The notes below the pieces were generated by a model. The model had not been told where the DNA came from. It saw nothing but the letters and a program-made list of their open reading frames with translations, and searched no databases. Shown here piece by piece: positions 6,552-8,296 of a DNA stretch of 8,296 nucleotides (position 1 is the stretch's first letter; each line of letters opens with the position of its first letter). Origin of the DNA: Pseudomonadota bacterium (lineage in GTDB: Bacteria > Pseudomonadota > Alphaproteobacteria > Acetobacterales > Acetobacteraceae); contig JAJZVE010000182.1 of assembly GCA_021845835.1 (NCBI GenBank), positions 1 to 8,296 on the forward strand. Reading direction: 5' to 3'. Made by a program: the position numbers and the translations under genes.

Positions 6552-7784
6552 ATGGACCGCATCATTGTCTATCCCGGCGCGATCCCGCAGGACACCGATT
6601 TGCTCGCCACCAACCGCAACGTCATGCTGGCGTTGCACGCTCTGATCGCGGCCACTCTCGGCACGGCGACGGCGGTGGACGGGCTTGCAGTCACGCCGAC
6701 GGTGCCGGCGTCGATGAACGTGATCATCACGCCTGGCAGCCTGACCCAGTACGGGCCCGTCGACACCGCAGGGTACGGCTCCATCGCCGCCGACACGGCG
6801 GACCAGATCGTCAAGCAGGCGATCCAGCTGCAGCCAGTGACGATGTCGGTAACGGCACCGGCGACACCGGGCACCACCATCGCCTATCTGCTGGAAGCAA
6901 CCTTCAACGAGGCAGACAGCAACGCCGTTGTTCTGCCCTACTACAACGCCGCCAATCCGACGCAACCCTATCTCGGGCCCGGCAACAACGGCTCGGCCGA
7001 GAACACGTTGCGACAGCAGAGCGTGCTGCTGCAGCTCAAGGCCGGGGCCGCGGCGCCATCGGGCACGCAGACGGTACCGCCGCTTGACCCCGGCTGGGTG
7101 GCGCTCGGCGCAATCGAGGTGGACTACGGTACGACAGCGATCACCGCGTCGCTGATCTTCACTCAACCGAATACGCGCTACGCCAGTTTCAAGCTGCCTG
7201 ACCTGCGCCCTGGCTTCGCCGCTGGCAGTGCCTTTACGGTGAGCGGCACGTTCATCGTTCCGAACGGGGTAACGCGGGCGAAGGTGACAGTGATCGGCGG
7301 CGGTGGCGCCGGGGGCACGCATGCAACGCAGCCAGGCGGCGGAGGAGGTGCGGGCGGGCAGGCGGTGAGCTGGCTGTCCGGCCTGACGCCCGGCGCCAGC
7401 ATCGCAGTGACGGTCGGCGGCGGTGGGCAGCCGAGCAGCGGCGCCGGCAACGGCGGCGACGGTCAGACCAGCAGCTTCGGCAGCTATCTTTCCGCCGCCG
7501 GCGGGTCGGGCGGCGGCGGCGGGTCGGGCGGCGGTGCGCCGGCGGGCGGGCAGGGCGGGGCAGGAACGGGCGGCGGGTTGAACCTGGCCGGGTCGTGGGG
7601 GGGCGATGCCATACCCTCGGCCTCGCGCGGCGGCGGCGGCGGCGGGCCGGGGGCGGGCAAGGGCGGCACGAGCGCGACGGGCCAGAACGCGCCGCTGGAC
7701 GGTTACGGCGGCGGCGGCGGCGGCGGCGGGCCGGGACTGAGCGGCGGCGCTGGCGGCGGCGGCCTCGTGCTGGTGGAGTACTGA
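6552..7784 (+). CDS. Tail fibre / receptor-binding protein with polyglycine-rich C-terminal domain
   Basis: This is a 410-residue protein. Residues 1-220 form a fibre-base domain (MDRIIVYPGAIPQDTDLL start, then TATAVDGLAVTPT, ITPGSLTQYG, LLEATFNEAD, GWVALGAIEVDYG), seen in fibre proteins that attach to baseplates. From 227 comes a glycine-rich domain: a strand pair FTVSGTFIVPNGVTRAKVTVIGGGGAGG, then GASIAVTVGGGG, then long Gly runs up to eight residues (386-393) broken by Ala, Ser and Pro, ending in GGGGLVLVEY. This matches the Gly-rich domain of many phage tips, and polyglycine-II bundles are known in the T-even-type adhesin gp38 of phage S16. The domain is the likely host-contact part. GAGGAG at 6543-6548 lies 3 nt before the ATG, a tight spacing. 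Confidence 0.82.
   Translation: MDRIIVYPGAIPQDTDLLATNRNVMLALHALIAATLGTATAVDGLAVTPTVPASMNVIITPGSLTQYGPVDTAGYGSIAADTADQIVKQAIQLQPVTMSVTAPATPGTTIAYLLEATFNEADSNAVVLPYYNAANPTQPYLGPGNNGSAENTLRQQSVLLQLKAGAAAPSGTQTVPPLDPGWVALGAIEVDYGTTAITASLIFTQPNTRYASFKLPDLRPGFAAGSAFTVSGTFIVPNGVTRAKVTVIGGGGAGGTHATQPGGGGGAGGQAVSWLSGLTPGASIAVTVGGGGQPSSGAGNGGDGQTSSFGSYLSAAGGSGGGGGSGGGAPAGGQGGAGTGGGLNLAGSWGGDAIPSASRGGGGGGPGAGKGGTSATGQNAPLDGYGGGGGGGGPGLSGGAGGGGLVLVEY
7498..7762 (+). repeat. GGC/GGT-rich simple-sequence region in the fibre gene
   Basis: This stretch encodes most of the long Gly runs and contains several GGC tracts, the longest being seven GGC codons in a row at 7707-7727 followed by GGG. Gain or loss of whole triplets would lengthen or shorten Gly runs without breaking the frame. 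The tract is seen directly; slippage in practice is inferred. Confidence 0.6.
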
Positions 7785-7787
7785 ACC

Positions 7788-8279
7788 ATGACCACCAGCG
7801 CCGTTCCTCAGGTCTGGCGCCCGTCCGGGGCGCGGCTGGTAACTCTGGACGGGTTGCTGCCGCTGCCGCGGGGCGTCGTACCCAGCGACTTGCCGCCGCT
7901 GGTCTGGCCGGCAAAGGATCCCGCCGACGTACTGGACTTTGCGCTGGATGCAACGGCGGCGCTGGCCGGCGACACGACCGACCGCATTGCGACCGTCAGC
8001 GTGACGATCGTCCCGCAGGCCTCGGCGGCCGACGTGCAGCTTGGCAACGTCGTCGCCGACGGCGCCGTGGTCGTCATGTGGCTGTCGTCGGGGCAGGCAG
8101 GCACCGTCTATGCGATCCAGGTGGCGGTCAGCACGCTCAACGGGCGCATTATCGGGCGCACCGTGCTGCTGCCGGTACAGCAGATGGCCGCCGTGTCGCC
8201 ACCCACGAGCGTGCTGACGACCGACGCGGGCGCCATCGTTACCGACCAGAACGGCAATCCGATCCTCATCGGCGCCTAG
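7788..8279 (+). CDS. Probable phage fibre-tail adaptor protein
   Basis: This is a 163-residue protein. After a Pro-rich N-terminus (LPLPRGVVPSDLPPLVWPAKDP) comes a compact beta-rich, Ig-like region at about 46-131: DPADVLDFALDATAALAG, DRIATVSVTIVP, VVVMWLSSGQAGTVYAIQVAVSTLNGRIIGRTVLLPV. The DP-x-DxLDxxLD opening and the WLSxGxAGTxY pattern followed by a T/S-x-x-GR strand are features I associate with proteins annotated as phage fibre-tail adaptors, which join fibres to the baseplate or tail. The C-terminus has two short similar motifs, LTTDAGAIVTD and TDQNGNPI, common at fibre-associated protein ends. It begins 3 bp after the fibre gene, with GGAG at 7775-7778, inside that gene, as ribosome-binding site. 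The context agrees; the family assignment is from memory. Confidence 0.68.
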   Translation: MTTSAVPQVWRPSGARLVTLDGLLPLPRGVVPSDLPPLVWPAKDPADVLDFALDATAALAGDTTDRIATVSVTIVPQASAADVQLGNVVADGAVVVMWLSSGQAGTVYAIQVAVSTLNGRIIGRTVLLPVQQMAAVSPPTSVLTTDAGAIVTDQNGNPILIGA

Positions 8280-8296
8280 CCCGCGTCGAGCTCCTC

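Noticed and set aside
6204..7322. 372-residue minus-strand open frame crossing the gap at 6404-6551
   Set aside because: It spans the end of one tail gene, a repeat-bearing gap and the start of another; composition is Arg-rich and no fold is visible.
7498..7762. CRISPR-like or tandem repeat array
   Set aside because: The repetition is simple GGC/GGT codon use within a continuous coding frame, with no spacers or fixed repeat unit.
7252..7953. 233-residue minus-strand Arg/Pro-rich frame
   Set aside because: It is the complement of GGC-rich fibre DNA, which yields Arg, Pro and Ala runs in any antisense frame.

Overview
The window is a tightly packed, one-directional (+ strand) stretch of phage-type tail genes. 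It has high G+C, strongly GC-biased third codon positions and long antisense shadow frames. It most likely lies in a prophage or other tail-derived element of an alphaproteobacterium. The style of the tail genes, and of the cargo gene at 709-2286, reminds me of Acetobacteraceae/Rhodospirillales genomes. That placement is inference: there is no rRNA, tRNA or housekeeping gene to confirm it.

Layout, left to right: the 3' part of a tail/baseplate-assembly protein with an Ala-rich tail (2-643); a 525-residue protein with a helical-repeat N-terminus and two tandem copies of a papain-like-peptidase-type (DUF1796-like) domain (709-2286), which is not a recognisable tail part and looks like cargo; a 61-residue LysM-like tail protein (tail protein X type, 2346-2531); a gpD/Mu gp44-like baseplate hub (2518-3549); a gpV/Mu gp45-like spike with a C-terminal HxH iron-binding-type motif (3559-4080); a 136-bp gap with hairpins; a gpW/gp25-like wedge protein (4217-4588); a baseplate J protein (4592-5716); a gpI/Mu gp48-like tail protein (5747-6403); a 148-bp gap carrying a degenerate nested inverted-repeat element; a fibre or receptor-binding protein with a polyglycine-rich C-terminus (6552-7784); and a probable fibre-tail adaptor (7788-8279).

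The order hub, spike, gp25-like, J, I, fibre is that of Mu- and P2-type contractile tails. The products should assemble into one baseplate: hub and spike at the centre, gp25-like/J/I as the wedge, and the adaptor joining the Gly-rich fibre to it. Sheath, tube, tape measure, capsid, lysis and integration genes are all outside the window. The sequence therefore cannot say whether this is a complete phage, a defective prophage or a tailocin-like particle. Most junctions are short or overlapping with a recognisable ribosome-binding site, which fits a single late transcript; I see no convincing promoter or intrinsic terminator.

The item most worth a second look is the duplicated-domain cargo protein. 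At aligned positions copy 1 keeps the family Cys but has Gln where a His is expected, while copy 2 keeps the His but has Met in place of the Cys.
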